DNA of 64,000 nt, taken from positions 186,001 through 250,000 of the forward strand of contig NZ_JBGKAD010000003.1 of the NCBI RefSeq assembly GCF_041361345.1, in the 5' to 3' direction. The stretch is from Halobaculum sp. MBLA0147. GTDB lineage: Archaea; Halobacteriota; Halobacteria; Halobacteriales; Haloferacaceae. Each line of letters starts with the position of its first letter. The first letter of the stretch is position 1. Below are positions 1 to 8,579 of the stretch, piece after piece. The notes beneath the pieces were generated by a model. That model was given only the letters and a program-made list of their open reading frames with translations, was not told the DNA's origin and made no database searches. Made by a program: the position numbers and the translations under genes.

Positions 1-627
1 GGTGCGGGACACCTCGCGGACGCCGAACCGGCCGAACGCGGCGACGGCGTCGTCGATCTCCCGTTCCGTGCCGGTCACCTGCACCGTCGCCGCCGTCGGC
101 GACACCGAGACCACCTCGGCGTCGTGCATCGTCGCCAGCGCCTCCACCTCGCCCGGCGCCGTACAGTCCACCTTCACCAGCGCCAGCTCGCGCTCGATCG
201 GCTGGTCCGCCAGTCCGCGGACCGTGTGGACCGACTCCAGCCCGGCGAGTTGTTTGCGAGCCTGTTCGACCCCCGGGCCGGACTCGTCGACGACGATCGT
301 CATCCGGGCGTAGGCGTCGTCCGCCGTCGGGCCGACGGTGAGACTCTCGATGTTGAACATCCGCCGCGAGAACAGCCCCGCGACGGCCGAGAGCACGCCG
401 GGGTCGTGGTCGACGACCGCCGACAGCGTGCGCCGCTCGCGGCCCCGTTCCGTCGCCGCGGCGTCCGCCAGCCGCACGCCCTCGTCCGTCCGCGCGCCGC
501 TGCGGTCCGGGCGCTCGTCGGGCGCCGGTCCCGGGAGACTCCCGTCCGCGGGGCGGTCGCCGGAGCGGTCGGGCTCCGCACGGGTCGCGGACAGCGGGAC
601 GCCACCCAGCGTCTCCTCGTCGGTCAC
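1..627 (-). CDS. ilvN: Acetolactate synthase small (regulatory) subunit, partial at left edge
   Basis: Regulatory subunit of acetolactate (acetohydroxyacid) synthase, which binds the catalytic subunit IlvB and confers feedback control by branched-chain amino acids. The start is GTG at 627; its first bases overlap the ilvB stop in a 4-base GTGA overlap, so the two are translationally coupled. An N-terminal stretch of about 65 residues is rich in Arg, Asp and Pro. It is followed by an ACT domain beginning around VVDHDPGVLSAVAGLFSRR and containing FNIESLTVG, the usual IlvN signature. A second conserved block (ELALVKVD...) follows. The C-terminus lies beyond the window edge. The ACT core and the position after ilvB make the assignment secure; the long N-terminal extension before the ACT domain is less usual. 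Confidence 0.93.
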   Translation of the reverse strand, partial: MTDEETLGGVPLSATRAEPDRSGDRPADGSLPGPAPDERPDRSGARTDEGVRLADAAATERGRERRTLSAVVDHDPGVLSAVAGLFSRRMFNIESLTVGPTADDAYARMTIVVDESGPGVEQARKQLAGLESVHTVRGLADQPIERELALVKVDCTAPGEVEALATMHDAEVVSVSPTAATVQVTGTEREIDDAVAAFGRFGVREVSRT

Positions 628-2501
628 AGGTGGTCCTCCGTCAGGGCGAACTCGTCGTTCGCGCCGCCGCCGGCGACCATCGGGAACACCTTCTCCTCGG
701 GGTCGACGTGACAGTCCACGACCGCCGGCCCGTCCGTGTCGAGCGCGGCCCGCACCGTCTCGGCGGTGCCGTCGTACTCCGTCAGTCGGACCCCCTCGGC
801 GCCGAACGCCTCCGCGAGCGCGGCGAAGTCCGGCACCCACGGGTACTCCGAGGCCATCCGGCGACCCTCGTAGAAGCCGTCCTGCCACTGGCGGACCATC
901 CCGACCGCCTCGTTGTTGAGCACGAAGACGGTGAGATCGAGCCCCTCGCGCACCGCGACCGACAGCTCCTGACACGTCATCAGGAACGAGCCGTCGCCGT
1001 CGAAACACACCACCTCGCGGTCCGGCGCGGCCGTCGCCGCCCCGACGGCGGCCGGGAGCCCGTACCCCATCGTCCCGAGCCCGTGCGAGGAGACGAACGT
1101 GCGCGGCTCGCGGAACGTCCAGTACTGGGCCGCCCACATCTGGTGTTGCCCGACGCCGGTGGTGACGATGGTGTCCTCGGGGGTCGCCTCGTCGACCGCC
1201 TCCACGACGAACTGCGGTTTGATCGCCTCGTCCGGCGGTGCGGCGTAGGTCAGCGGGTACTGTTCGCGCCACTCGGCACACCGCTCGCGCCACCCCTCGG
1301 TGTCCGGCGACGCCGGGAGTGCGTCCGCGACCCGCGACAGCACGCGCGCGGCGTCCCCGACCAGCGGGTAGTCGGCGTGGACGTTCTTCGAGATCTCCGC
1401 CGGGTCCACGTCGACGTGGACCACCTCGGCGTCGGGCGCGAAGGTGGACACGTCACCCGTCAGTCGGTCGTCGAACCGCGTCCCGACCGCGAACAGCAGG
1501 TCACAGTGCGTGATCGCGGCGTTCGCGTACCCGGTGCCGTGCATCCCGGCCCACGAGAGACACAACTCGTCGTCCTCCGGGAACGCGCCGATCCCTGGCA
1601 TCGTCGTCACGACCGGGACCTCGTGGGTCCGCGCCAGCTCGCGGAACTGCGCCGTCGCCTCGCCCGCGATCACCCCGCCGCCGGCGAGCAACAGCGGTCG
1701 CTCGGCGTCCGCCAGCGCCCGCGCGGCGCGCTCGACCGCCGGGTCCGGCGGACTCGGGAGTCCCTCCGACTCCGGCGACCGCGTGGGGCCGTCGGGGGTC
1801 GCGTCTGGGGAGGTCGAGTCGTCGTCCACGGTCGGCGACTCGGTGGTCTCCGCCTGCGTGACGTTCTTCGGGAGGTCGACCAGCGTCGGTCCCTGTCGCC
1901 CCGCGGCCGCCAGCGACACCGCCTCGTCGACGGTGTCACCGACTGCGTCGGGGTCCGTGGCCATGTAGTTCGCCTTCGTCACCGGCGTCGTGACGCCGAC
2001 GGTGTCCGTCTCCTGGAACGCGTCGCCCCCGACGAGGTCCGTCGGCACCTGCCCGGTCAACGCGACCAGCGGGTCCGAGTCCATGTCCGCGTCCGCGAGG
2101 CCGGTCACGAGATTCGTCGCGCCCGGCCCCGAGGTGGCGAGGCAGACACCCGGCTCGCCCGTCACCTGCCCGTAGGCGTCGGCCGCGTGGGCGGCCCCCT
2201 GCTCGTGGGCCATCGTGACGTGTCGTGCGTCCGTGTCGTACAGGGCGTCGTAGACGGGCATGATCGCACCCCCCTGCACGCCGAACAGTGTGTCGACCCC
2301 GGCGCGTTCGAGGGCCGCGACCGCCGCCTCGGCACCGGTCGTCGGCGTCGCGTGCGCTCCGGTGTCGTCGGAGTCGAGTTCGTCTCTCTTCGTCTCGCCG
2401 CCTCCGTGTTCGCCTCCCGTCTCGGGTGGGTCCGGCGTCTCGGCGGTCTCCCGGGTCTCTCTCGTCTCTGCCGCTGCCGCACCGGGGCTCCCGTCCGTCA
2501 T
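624..2501 (-). CDS. ilvB: Acetolactate synthase large (catalytic) subunit
   Basis: ThDP-dependent enzyme (625 aa) that condenses two pyruvates, or pyruvate with 2-oxobutyrate, in the first common step of valine/leucine and isoleucine synthesis. It starts at ATG 2501 with about 55 acidic, Thr/Glu-rich residues before the Pyr domain (GVDTLFGVQGGAIMPVYDAL). The catalytic Glu of the Pyr domain is E100 in MAHEQGAAHAADAYG. A low-complexity linker (residues about 218-252, Ser/Pro/Asp rich) precedes the central domain. The C-terminal ThDP/Mg motif is visible as FDGDGSFLMT followed about 25 residues later by VLNNE. It forms an operon with ilvN. The upstream region carries a long apparent leader with a hairpin close to the start codon. 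Confidence 0.96.
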   Translation of the reverse strand: MTDGSPGAAAAETRETRETAETPDPPETGGEHGGGETKRDELDSDDTGAHATPTTGAEAAVAALERAGVDTLFGVQGGAIMPVYDALYDTDARHVTMAHEQGAAHAADAYGQVTGEPGVCLATSGPGATNLVTGLADADMDSDPLVALTGQVPTDLVGGDAFQETDTVGVTTPVTKANYMATDPDAVGDTVDEAVSLAAAGRQGPTLVDLPKNVTQAETTESPTVDDDSTSPDATPDGPTRSPESEGLPSPPDPAVERAARALADAERPLLLAGGGVIAGEATAQFRELARTHEVPVVTTMPGIGAFPEDDELCLSWAGMHGTGYANAAITHCDLLFAVGTRFDDRLTGDVSTFAPDAEVVHVDVDPAEISKNVHADYPLVGDAARVLSRVADALPASPDTEGWRERCAEWREQYPLTYAAPPDEAIKPQFVVEAVDEATPEDTIVTTGVGQHQMWAAQYWTFREPRTFVSSHGLGTMGYGLPAAVGAATAAPDREVVCFDGDGSFLMTCQELSVAVREGLDLTVFVLNNEAVGMVRQWQDGFYEGRRMASEYPWVPDFAALAEAFGAEGVRLTEYDGTAETVRAALDTDGPAVVDCHVDPEEKVFPMVAGGGANDEFALTEDHL

Positions 2502-2536
2502 CGCTCACCCCCGCGATACGAGCCGCGTGTCGGTCG

Positions 2537-2557
2537 CGGACCACGCGGTGTGGTCCG
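2537..2557 (-). promoter_or_regulatory. Perfect 8-bp inverted repeat in the ilvB leader
   Basis: Arms at 2537-2544 and 2550-2557 (CGGACCAC and GTGGTCCG) with a 5-base loop form a strong GC-rich hairpin about 36 bases upstream of the ilvB ATG. It could be an RNA hairpin affecting translation initiation or transcription, or an operator dyad. No T-run follows it, so it is not a typical intrinsic terminator. Confidence 0.4.
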
Positions 2558-2730
2558 ACTGTGCCGGTCCGTCGTCGCAGTGCGTCGTGTGTACATCGTC
2601 GCTGTCGTCTCGGTCGTGTCGCGTCGGCCGTGTCGGTCGACTGCGGCGGTGCTCGGCGGTCGGTCGCCGCCGTGTCGGTGCGTGACTCGAGTGGTCCGTG
2701 CGGCCAGACGGTCGCCCGGATCGACGGGTC

Positions 2731-2795
2731 GCGTCGGGCGAGCAGTGCGTCGTCGCGAGACACGAGCGGTGTGTCGTCGCGTCGGGCGAGCAGTG
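2731..2795. repeat. 17-bp exact direct repeat, 48-bp period
   Basis: GCGTCGGGCGAGCAGTG occurs at 2731-2747 and again at 2779-2795 in the ilvB leader region. The function is unknown: it could be a duplicated protein-binding site or a chance duplication in repetitive GC-rich DNA. Confidence 0.6.
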
Positions 2796-2963
2796 GGTCG
2801 CCGTCTGGCGATCTGGAGCCGGAGAATCGAGGTGGGTGTGGGCGGGGCTAGGCGGCCCCTACGACGACACGACCGAGCGTCCGGGCGGCGCTGCTCGCGC
2901 CGCCGGAGCGTGCTCGTCTGCGTGTGTCGTCTGCGGTCACACCCACCCGTCGCCCCGTCGGAG

Positions 2964-2973
2964 TGATAAATCC
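2964..2973 (-). promoter_or_regulatory. TATA-like box, putative promoter of ilvBN
   Basis: On the minus strand the sequence reads GATTTATCAC, the best match to a haloarchaeal TATA element in the otherwise GC-rich 567-base gap. Transcription would start about 25 bases downstream, near 2940. Direct evidence is base composition and motif only. Confidence 0.45.
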
Positions 2974-3068
2974 CCGTGGCGTGGCAACGTTTTCCAGCCG
3001 GCAGCGGCCGAACCGCCGGGTGGCTCGTCTCCCGTACCCGCCGACTCCCGACCGCGGATCGGGGCGAC

Positions 3069-4364
3069 TCACTCGCCGCGAACACGCTCCTCCTCGGACA
3101 CGGACTCCGTGGTCCGTGTCGCGCCGGTCTCCTCGGCGAACGCCACCAGATCCGCCTCGGTGACCCGCTCGTCGCCGGCGGCACGCTCCTTGACGCGGCT
3201 GGTGACCGTCGCCACCTGCTCGTCGGTCGGGTCGAAGCCGATCTCCGTCATGCGCTCGCGGACGGCGTGGCGGCCAGTGTGTTTCCCGAGCACCAGCTCG
3301 CGGTCGGTGCCGACCGTGTCCGGGCCCATCACCCCCGGCTCGAACGTGGCGGCGTTCTCGATCACGCCGGCGGCGTGGATGCCGCTCTCGTGGGCGAACG
3401 CGTTGTCACCGACGACGGGCTTGTTCGCCGGCACCCGCACGTCGCTGTGCCGTTCGACCGTCGCCGAGAGGTCGCTCAGCGCCCGGGTGTCGATCCCGGT
3501 GTCGACGCCGTACAACCCCTCCAGCGCCATCACGACCTCCTCGTAGGCGGCGTTGCCGGCGCGTTCGCCGATCCCGTTGACCGACACCTGCGCCTGGTCG
3601 GCACCCGCCTCGAAGCCGGCCAGCGCGGTCGCCGTCGCCATCCCGAAGTCGTCGTGCGTGTGCACGTCGATCCGGGCGTCCGTGTGGCTCGCGACCGTCT
3701 CGATCAGGTCCCGGAACCGGGCCGGCGTGGCGACACCGCAGGTGTCCGGCACGTCGATCCAGTCGACACCCGCCTCGGTGACCGCCTCCACGACCTCGAT
3801 CAGGAACGACCGCTCCGTGCGGGTCGCGTCCATCGGCGAGAACATCACCTCGACGCCCGCCTCCTTCACCCGCTCGACGGCCGCGACAGAGCGCTCGACG
3901 GCCTCGGCTCTGGTCGCGTGCATCGAGTCGGCGAGCTGTACGTCACTCGTCGAACAGAACACGTGGACCACGTCGACACCCGCCGCGAGCGCGGCCTCGA
4001 CGTCGTCGTCGACCACGCGAGCGAGTCCGCACACGTCCGCGTCGACCGCGCTCGCCACGTCGGCGACCGCGCGGAACTCCGCGTCGGAGTTGACCGGGAA
4101 GCCGGCCTCGATCACGTCCGTCGCCGCGGCGTCGAGTGCCGCGGCGATCTCGCGTTGGTCGTCGTACGAGAACGAGGTGCCCGGCGACTGCTCCCCGTCT
4201 CGCAGCGTCGTGTCGAAGATCCGTGCGTCGTCTACCTCGGTCCGGTCACGCAGTGTGCCCGCCGAGAACTCGATCCGCCGGGGTGGCCGACGAATCCTCC
4301 GTGTCGAACATGACGACTGTGCCCACGCCCCAGGGGGTATTGAACACGCGGACCGGCGCAACAC
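3069..4364 (-). CDS. leuA: 2-isopropylmalate synthase (start region irregular)
   Basis: Condenses acetyl-CoA with 2-oxoisovalerate in the first committed step of leucine synthesis. The DRE-TIM metallolyase signature FDTTLRDGEQSPG lies near the N-terminus. The metal-binding HTH of VDVHTHDDFG and the NGIGERAGNAAYEEVVMAL and VLGKHTGRHAVRERM blocks are intact, giving about 400 aa of conserved protein. The start is unclear. In this frame there is no ATG near the family's usual N-terminus (RRIEF.AGTL); the nearest start codon is GTG at 4364 (431 aa), inside a repeat tract. An ATG at 4311 with a weak upstream TATA-like stretch opens a different frame that stops at 4246. Removing one C from the CCCC run at 4280-4283 would join the ATG to leuA as MFDTEDSSATRRIEFSAGTL. 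Homocitrate or citramalate synthase is a less likely alternative, given the ilvBN neighbourhood. Confidence 0.85.
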   Translation of the reverse strand: MLRRSACSIPPGAWAQSSCSTRRIRRPPRRIEFSAGTLRDRTEVDDARIFDTTLRDGEQSPGTSFSYDDQREIAAALDAAATDVIEAGFPVNSDAEFRAVADVASAVDADVCGLARVVDDDVEAALAAGVDVVHVFCSTSDVQLADSMHATRAEAVERSVAAVERVKEAGVEVMFSPMDATRTERSFLIEVVEAVTEAGVDWIDVPDTCGVATPARFRDLIETVASHTDARIDVHTHDDFGMATATALAGFEAGADQAQVSVNGIGERAGNAAYEEVVMALEGLYGVDTGIDTRALSDLSATVERHSDVRVPANKPVVGDNAFAHESGIHAAGVIENAATFEPGVMGPDTVGTDRELVLGKHTGRHAVRERMTEIGFDPTDEQVATVTSRVKERAAGDERVTEADLVAFAEETGATRTTESVSEEERVRGE

Positions 4365-4497
4365 TTTCGCCGAGTGTGAGACGTTTCGACGACTCCGTTT
4401 CGAGTCGGTGTTCTCGTCGACTCCATTTCGAGTCGGTGTACCGACGACTTCGTGGCGAGTGAGAGTTTCCGACGACTTCGGGGCGAGTGAGTGTGCT
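4359..4497. repeat. Four to five tandem ~28-bp degenerate repeats upstream of leuA
   Basis: Units at 4387-4414, 4415-4441, 4442-4469 and 4470-4497 share the pattern CGACGACTYCG....CGAGT. Units 1 and 2 are nearly identical to each other, as are units 3 and 4. A weaker fifth unit (4359-4386) lies next to the leuA start. The 28/27/28/28 spacing would place sites at about 2.6 helical turns apart. The position directly upstream of a biosynthetic gene suggests regulator-binding sites; this is inference. Confidence 0.65.
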
Positions 4498-4856
4498 CGA
4501 CCACACGCAGTAGTGGCTCTCGGCGCGTCACCGTGCGACCGCCTGGAGGGCCGAGAGAGGTACGGTACGACGACGGGCAGGCGACCCGGCGACCGGCGCG
4601 TCGAGTCGGGGGGAGAGGGAGGGGCTCGACGCGCGGTGGGGTGTCGGCGGGGCGGAGGACACCCGTTCGCGGTCGCCGGGAACCCGCACCTCGCGGGTCC
4701 GTGGCCCTGCCGTCGCATCCACACGTACCGTCTCTCCCCACTCCACCTCTGTGGCAACACAGTGAGGTGTGGGAGAGGGTCACGACACTACACTGATTGA
4801 GTGGGGTGGATGGACCGAGCGACTCCGGTAACCCGAACCGACGGGTCCGCAGACGC
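4498..4856. other. Intergenic stretch, no gene seen
   Basis: Between the leuA upstream repeats and the stop of the PAS/GAF regulator. Both neighbours are on the minus strand. It is GC-rich, with no credible coding frame, RNA gene or strong TATA element recognised. Confidence 0.5.
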
Positions 4857-7800
4857 TCACGCGTCGGCGTCGCGCTCGTCGCCGCCGTCACCGTTGAGGA
4901 GCGTGTCGAACACCTTGCGTTCCGCCTCGCGGAGGTGCCGGTTCAGCGTCGGCTGGGTGATGTCCATCGCGGCCGCCACCTCGCGGCCCTCGTGCTCGCG
5001 GGGCCACGCGAAGTAGCCCATCTCGTAGGCCGTCTCCAACGCCTCCGCCTGCCGCTCGGAGAGTCGGTCCGCGAGTCGTCTGGCGACCCCGTCCGCCGAC
5101 GCCGCACTCGCCTCGTGTTCCCGGCGAGCGAACAGCGAGAGCCCCGGCAACCGGTCGCCGAGTCGCTCGACGAACCGCCGCACGTCCGTCTCCGTCGGCA
5201 ACTCGACGACCAACTCCGTCCCGTCCGGGCGCGCCGTCCCACGGCGGAGTACGCCGCCGTACTCCGAGACCGTCGCACCGAACCACGTCGTCCCCTCGCG
5301 CTCCACCGTCACGCCGCCGTCCTCGCCCACCGTCACCGTCGTCTCGCCGGGGAAGACGCGGTCGGCGACCGCCGCGACGTCCGACTCGTCGTCCCCCGTG
5401 GCGGCGCTCGCTCCGGTGTCGGCTCCGCCACTCCCGGTCTCTCCCGAGGGGAGTGTGTACACGACCGTCAACGAACCGTCCTGTCGCCGGACGGTGCGCT
5501 CGTGTCTGACAGTTCGCCCAGTCTCGCGAGCCAGTCGTGCGAACGGCACCGTCGCGTCACCCCGAAACTCCAACTCGACGGTCTCGTCGGACTCCAGCGC
5601 TCGACGGCGCTCGACCGCGGTGATCGCGTAGCCGATGGAGGCACCGAGTTGATCGACGGCGTCACCCGCGGGGCCGTCGAAGGCGTCCGCCTCCGTCGCC
5701 TGGATCACCAACACGCCGTGTGTGATCCCCTCGTAGACGAGCGGGACCGCACAGACTGCCTCGATCCCCCGCCTGACGAGCGCGCGCCGCCACGGGGCAC
5801 CCCCGGCTGTGACGAACCCCGTCTCCGTCGTCGTCTCGCCGGTCCTCGAGGCGGCCGTCGCCGGGTGTGGGTCCGCGTCGCTCGCGTCCGCGAGACACTG
5901 CGCGACGGTCTCGTCGGCGACGCCGGCTGTCACCCGCGGTGAGAGTGTGCCGGTTCCCCCGCCACCCCTCGCGGAGGCGGTCCAGGCGGCCGCGAACGGC
6001 TCGATCTCGGCCAGCCGCTCGCAGACCGCCCGCTCGACGCCGACGCGGTCCGACTGCTCGGTGATCGCCGCCTCGACGCGCCGCGTCAGCTCCGCGACGC
6101 GCTCCAACTGTTCGGCCCGCTGTGTCTGGCGCTCCAACTCCGCCCGCTGGGAGGCCAGGCGCCGTTCGCCGGCGATGTGGTTCAACGCCGCCTCGAGTGT
6201 CGCCGCGACGAGGTTCGCGGTCTCGGCCGACGGCGCCCCCTCGTCGCCGACGACACACAACACCCCGTGACTCGCCAGCGGGACGAGCACGGCGGTCCGC
6301 CCCGTCGCGACGCCGGTGGTCGCGCCGTCGTCCCTCGTTTCCGTCTCGCTGCCCGTCTCCGTCTCGCTGCCCGTCTCCGTCTCGGTTCCCATTTCCGTCT
6401 CGTCCGACTCGGCGTCGGGGTCCTCGTCCCCGTCGCCACCGCCGTCCGTGACGGGGAACGACGCGCCGTCCGGGAGGCCGATCCGCGTCGTCTCCTCGTC
6501 GACGAAGGCGTGCCACGCCGGATCGCCGGGGCCGCAAGTGGGCAACTCGTCGGCGGGTGCGAGCGACCCCGCCGCGGCGGTCGGAGCGAGGTCCCCCGTC
6601 TCGTCGTCGAGGAGGTGGACCGCAGCGTCCAATCCGAACACGTCCGCGGTCGCCTCGACGGCCGTCCGACAGGCCGCCTCCGGCGTGGACGCGGTCGTCA
6701 ACTCGCCGGTCGCCTCCTGGAACGACTCCACCGTCTGGCGACGCTCCCGCTCGTCCGTCACGTCACGCGACAGCGAGACGATCCGCGTCACCTCGCAGGG
6801 GTCGTCGGCCGCGCGGATCGGGTACACGCGTCCCTCGATCCACCGGACACTCCCGTCGTCGCGCCGGACTCGGTACTCGTAGTCGTGGCTGTCCGGGCCG
6901 CGGCGGTCGGGGTCCGTCCAACAGTCGATCCAGTCCTGCAACAGGCCGAGGAACTCGTCGCGGTCCGCCGGGTGGAGTGTCTCCTCGAACGAGAAGCTGT
7001 CCTCGTACATCCGCTCCGGGCTCTGCCCCCAGATGTCCTCGTACGAGGGGCTGATGTAGTGGGTCTCGGAGAGGTCCGGTTCCGCGAGGTGGATCACCTC
7101 GTCGACGGCCTCGGCGATCTGCTGGAACTGTCGCTCCCGACGTTCCAACTCCGCCTCGCGGGCGCGTCGGTCGGTCACGTCTCGGAAGTTCGCCAGCGTC
7201 GCTGGCTCTCCCTCGTGAGTGATCGCCGAGACGGCGAGTTCGAACACGCGTCGGCCACCGTCGGGTGTCTCCACCTCCACGTCGTACCGCCGTGGTGGGT
7301 CGCCGTCGCCGATGCGCTCGCGGTAGCGCTCGCGCACCAGCGACTCGTACTCCGGGGCGAAGATCGACTCCAGCGGCTCCCCCACCAGCGACTCGGGGTC
7401 GTAGCCGGTCACGTCCGCGAACCGGTCGTTGACGAACACGAACTCTCGGTCTTGGACGACCGTCACCCCGTCGGTGCTCTGTTCGACCAGCGTCGAGTAC
7501 TTCTCGCGTTCCTCGCGGAGGCGGCGCTCGCGCCGCTCGCGTTCGGTCACGTCGCGACACACCGCCATCGCGAGCGTCTCCCCGTCGATCTCGACCGGCG
7601 TCACTCGTGCCGCGAGGGTCCGCCGCTCCCCGTCCGGGAGGTCGAGTCGCCACTCGACGCGCTCCTCCTCACCGGAAGTGACGACACGCTGGTACAACTC
7701 TACCGCTCGCTCGACGGTGTACCCCTCGTCGGTCGCGCTGACACCGTCGACGCCGGCCTCGAGGACCCACTCGCGGTCCCGTCCCACCAGTTCACACAAC

Positions 7801-8507
7801 GCCTGGTTGACGTCGACGATCTCCCCCGTCTCCGGGTCGTGGACCGCGACCACGTCCGTCATCTCGTCGAGGACGACCTCGTACCGGCGGTCGAGCGGGC
7901 GGTCGCCCGCTCCCGTCGCCGTCGTGGTGGTCCCGACCCCGTCGGCCACTCCGTCCTCGGTCTCGGTGTCACTCGGCGGCGTGTCGTCCCCCTCCGTGCG
8001 GCCGTCCCCATCCGTGCAGCCGTTCCCATCCGTCCAGCCGTTCCCCTCCGTGCAGCCGTTCCCCTCCGTGCGGCCGGCTCTCGCAGGCGAGCCGTCGTCG
8101 GTGGCGGCGAGTTCGAGTAGGCTGTCGAGTACCGTCTCGGGTGTCTCGGCGAGTGCGTCGCGTGGTAGCGTCGCCGTCGCGCCGGCTCGGAGCGACTCGA
8201 CGCCGGCGGTGGTCTCGTCGTCCGTCGCGACGACTACCGGCCCCGTCGCCTCCGAGAGTCGGTCGACGACCGCGGCGGGGTCGTCGGCGACGACGAGCAC
8301 CGCGGCTGCCTCGTCCGTCCCGTCGGCACCGTCCGACGCTCTCGCTCCGGACGTGTCGCCGTAGTCGGTCCCTCCGACGGCAGCCGCCTTCGACTCGACG
8401 GCGACGGAGCCCGGCGTGTCTCGGCGGTCGGCTACCTCTCGCAGGAGCGCCGCTACGTCGTCGGGGCCCACGACGAGGAGACGGCGTTCGGTCGACGAAC
8501 CGTTCAC
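4857..8507 (-). CDS. PAS/GAF sensor with Bat-type HTH_10 transcription regulator
   Basis: A 1216-aa cytoplasmic protein with no transmembrane segment. Residues 1-140 resemble a receiver-like fold without an obvious phospho-acceptor pattern. A Gly/Thr/Asp-rich repeat linker (about 143-205) follows. Then come three PAS domains (about 209-323, 335-448 and 459-585; for example VFVNDRFADVTGYDPESLVG), a GAF-like domain (about 595-770, interrupted by a TETETGSE repeat insert) and a second GAF-like domain (about 800-965). A Bat-associated region precedes the C-terminal HTH_10 (LSERQAEALETAYEMGYF, then AAAMDITQPTLNRHLREAE). No histidine-kinase core is present, so it should sense small molecules, redox state or light and bind DNA directly. 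Targets are unknown; the family includes the bacterio-opsin activator Bat. It starts at ATG 8507. Confidence 0.88.
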   Translation of the reverse strand: MNGSSTERRLLVVGPDDVAALLREVADRRDTPGSVAVESKAAAVGGTDYGDTSGARASDGADGTDEAAAVLVVADDPAAVVDRLSEATGPVVVATDDETTAGVESLRAGATATLPRDALAETPETVLDSLLELAATDDGSPARAGRTEGNGCTEGNGWTDGNGCTDGDGRTEGDDTPPSDTETEDGVADGVGTTTTATGAGDRPLDRRYEVVLDEMTDVVAVHDPETGEIVDVNQALCELVGRDREWVLEAGVDGVSATDEGYTVERAVELYQRVVTSGEEERVEWRLDLPDGERRTLAARVTPVEIDGETLAMAVCRDVTERERRERRLREEREKYSTLVEQSTDGVTVVQDREFVFVNDRFADVTGYDPESLVGEPLESIFAPEYESLVRERYRERIGDGDPPRRYDVEVETPDGGRRVFELAVSAITHEGEPATLANFRDVTDRRAREAELERRERQFQQIAEAVDEVIHLAEPDLSETHYISPSYEDIWGQSPERMYEDSFSFEETLHPADRDEFLGLLQDWIDCWTDPDRRGPDSHDYEYRVRRDDGSVRWIEGRVYPIRAADDPCEVTRIVSLSRDVTDERERRQTVESFQEATGELTTASTPEAACRTAVEATADVFGLDAAVHLLDDETGDLAPTAAAGSLAPADELPTCGPGDPAWHAFVDEETTRIGLPDGASFPVTDGGGDGDEDPDAESDETEMGTETETGSETETGSETETRDDGATTGVATGRTAVLVPLASHGVLCVVGDEGAPSAETANLVAATLEAALNHIAGERRLASQRAELERQTQRAEQLERVAELTRRVEAAITEQSDRVGVERAVCERLAEIEPFAAAWTASARGGGGTGTLSPRVTAGVADETVAQCLADASDADPHPATAASRTGETTTETGFVTAGGAPWRRALVRRGIEAVCAVPLVYEGITHGVLVIQATEADAFDGPAGDAVDQLGASIGYAITAVERRRALESDETVELEFRGDATVPFARLARETGRTVRHERTVRRQDGSLTVVYTLPSGETGSGGADTGASAATGDDESDVAAVADRVFPGETTVTVGEDGGVTVEREGTTWFGATVSEYGGVLRRGTARPDGTELVVELPTETDVRRFVERLGDRLPGLSLFARREHEASAASADGVARRLADRLSERQAEALETAYEMGYFAWPREHEGREVAAAMDITQPTLNRHLREAERKVFDTLLNGDGGDERDADA
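6337..6390. repeat. In-frame 18-bp repeats, three copies, inside the sensor gene
   Basis: Three 18-bp units (6337-6354, 6355-6372, 6373-6390), plus the start of a fourth, encode alternating Thr-Glu-Thr-Glu-Gly-Ser type residues in a GAF-domain insert. The 6-codon period preserves the frame, so copy-number change would only alter linker length. Confidence 0.7.
7993..8080. repeat. In-frame 18-bp repeats, four copies plus partial, inside the sensor gene
   Basis: Units at 7993-8010, 8011-8028, 8029-8046 and 8047-8064, with a partial fifth, encode Gly-Asn-Gly-Xxx-Thr-Glu/Asp repeats in the linker between the N-terminal domain and the first PAS domain. This is a coding minisatellite likely to vary between strains. 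Confidence 0.7.
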
Positions 8508-8579
8508 ACCCGACCGTTTCCCCCGGAGTGGTAAAACTTTCTCGTCCGACCGGGGCGAAACTGCCGCCGGCCGCGAGTC

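Larger units (their letters stand above)
2502..3068 (-). other. Long ilvB upstream/leader region without a convincing gene
   Basis: 567 bases between ilvB and leuA hold no convincing gene. The only good minus-strand TATA-like element is at about 2964-2973 (GATTTATCAC), which would give a leader of roughly 440 nt before ilvB. Inside it are a 17-bp exact direct repeat (2731-2747 and 2779-2795), a hairpin just upstream of the ilvB start, and a minus-strand mini-ORF of 32 codons. The mini-ORF begins MYTRRTATTD at about 2597, and its TGA overlaps the ilvB ATG as ATGA. The peptide is Thr/Arg rich and does not resemble a classical Leu/Val leader. Any function in attenuation or coupling is inference. 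Confidence 0.45.
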
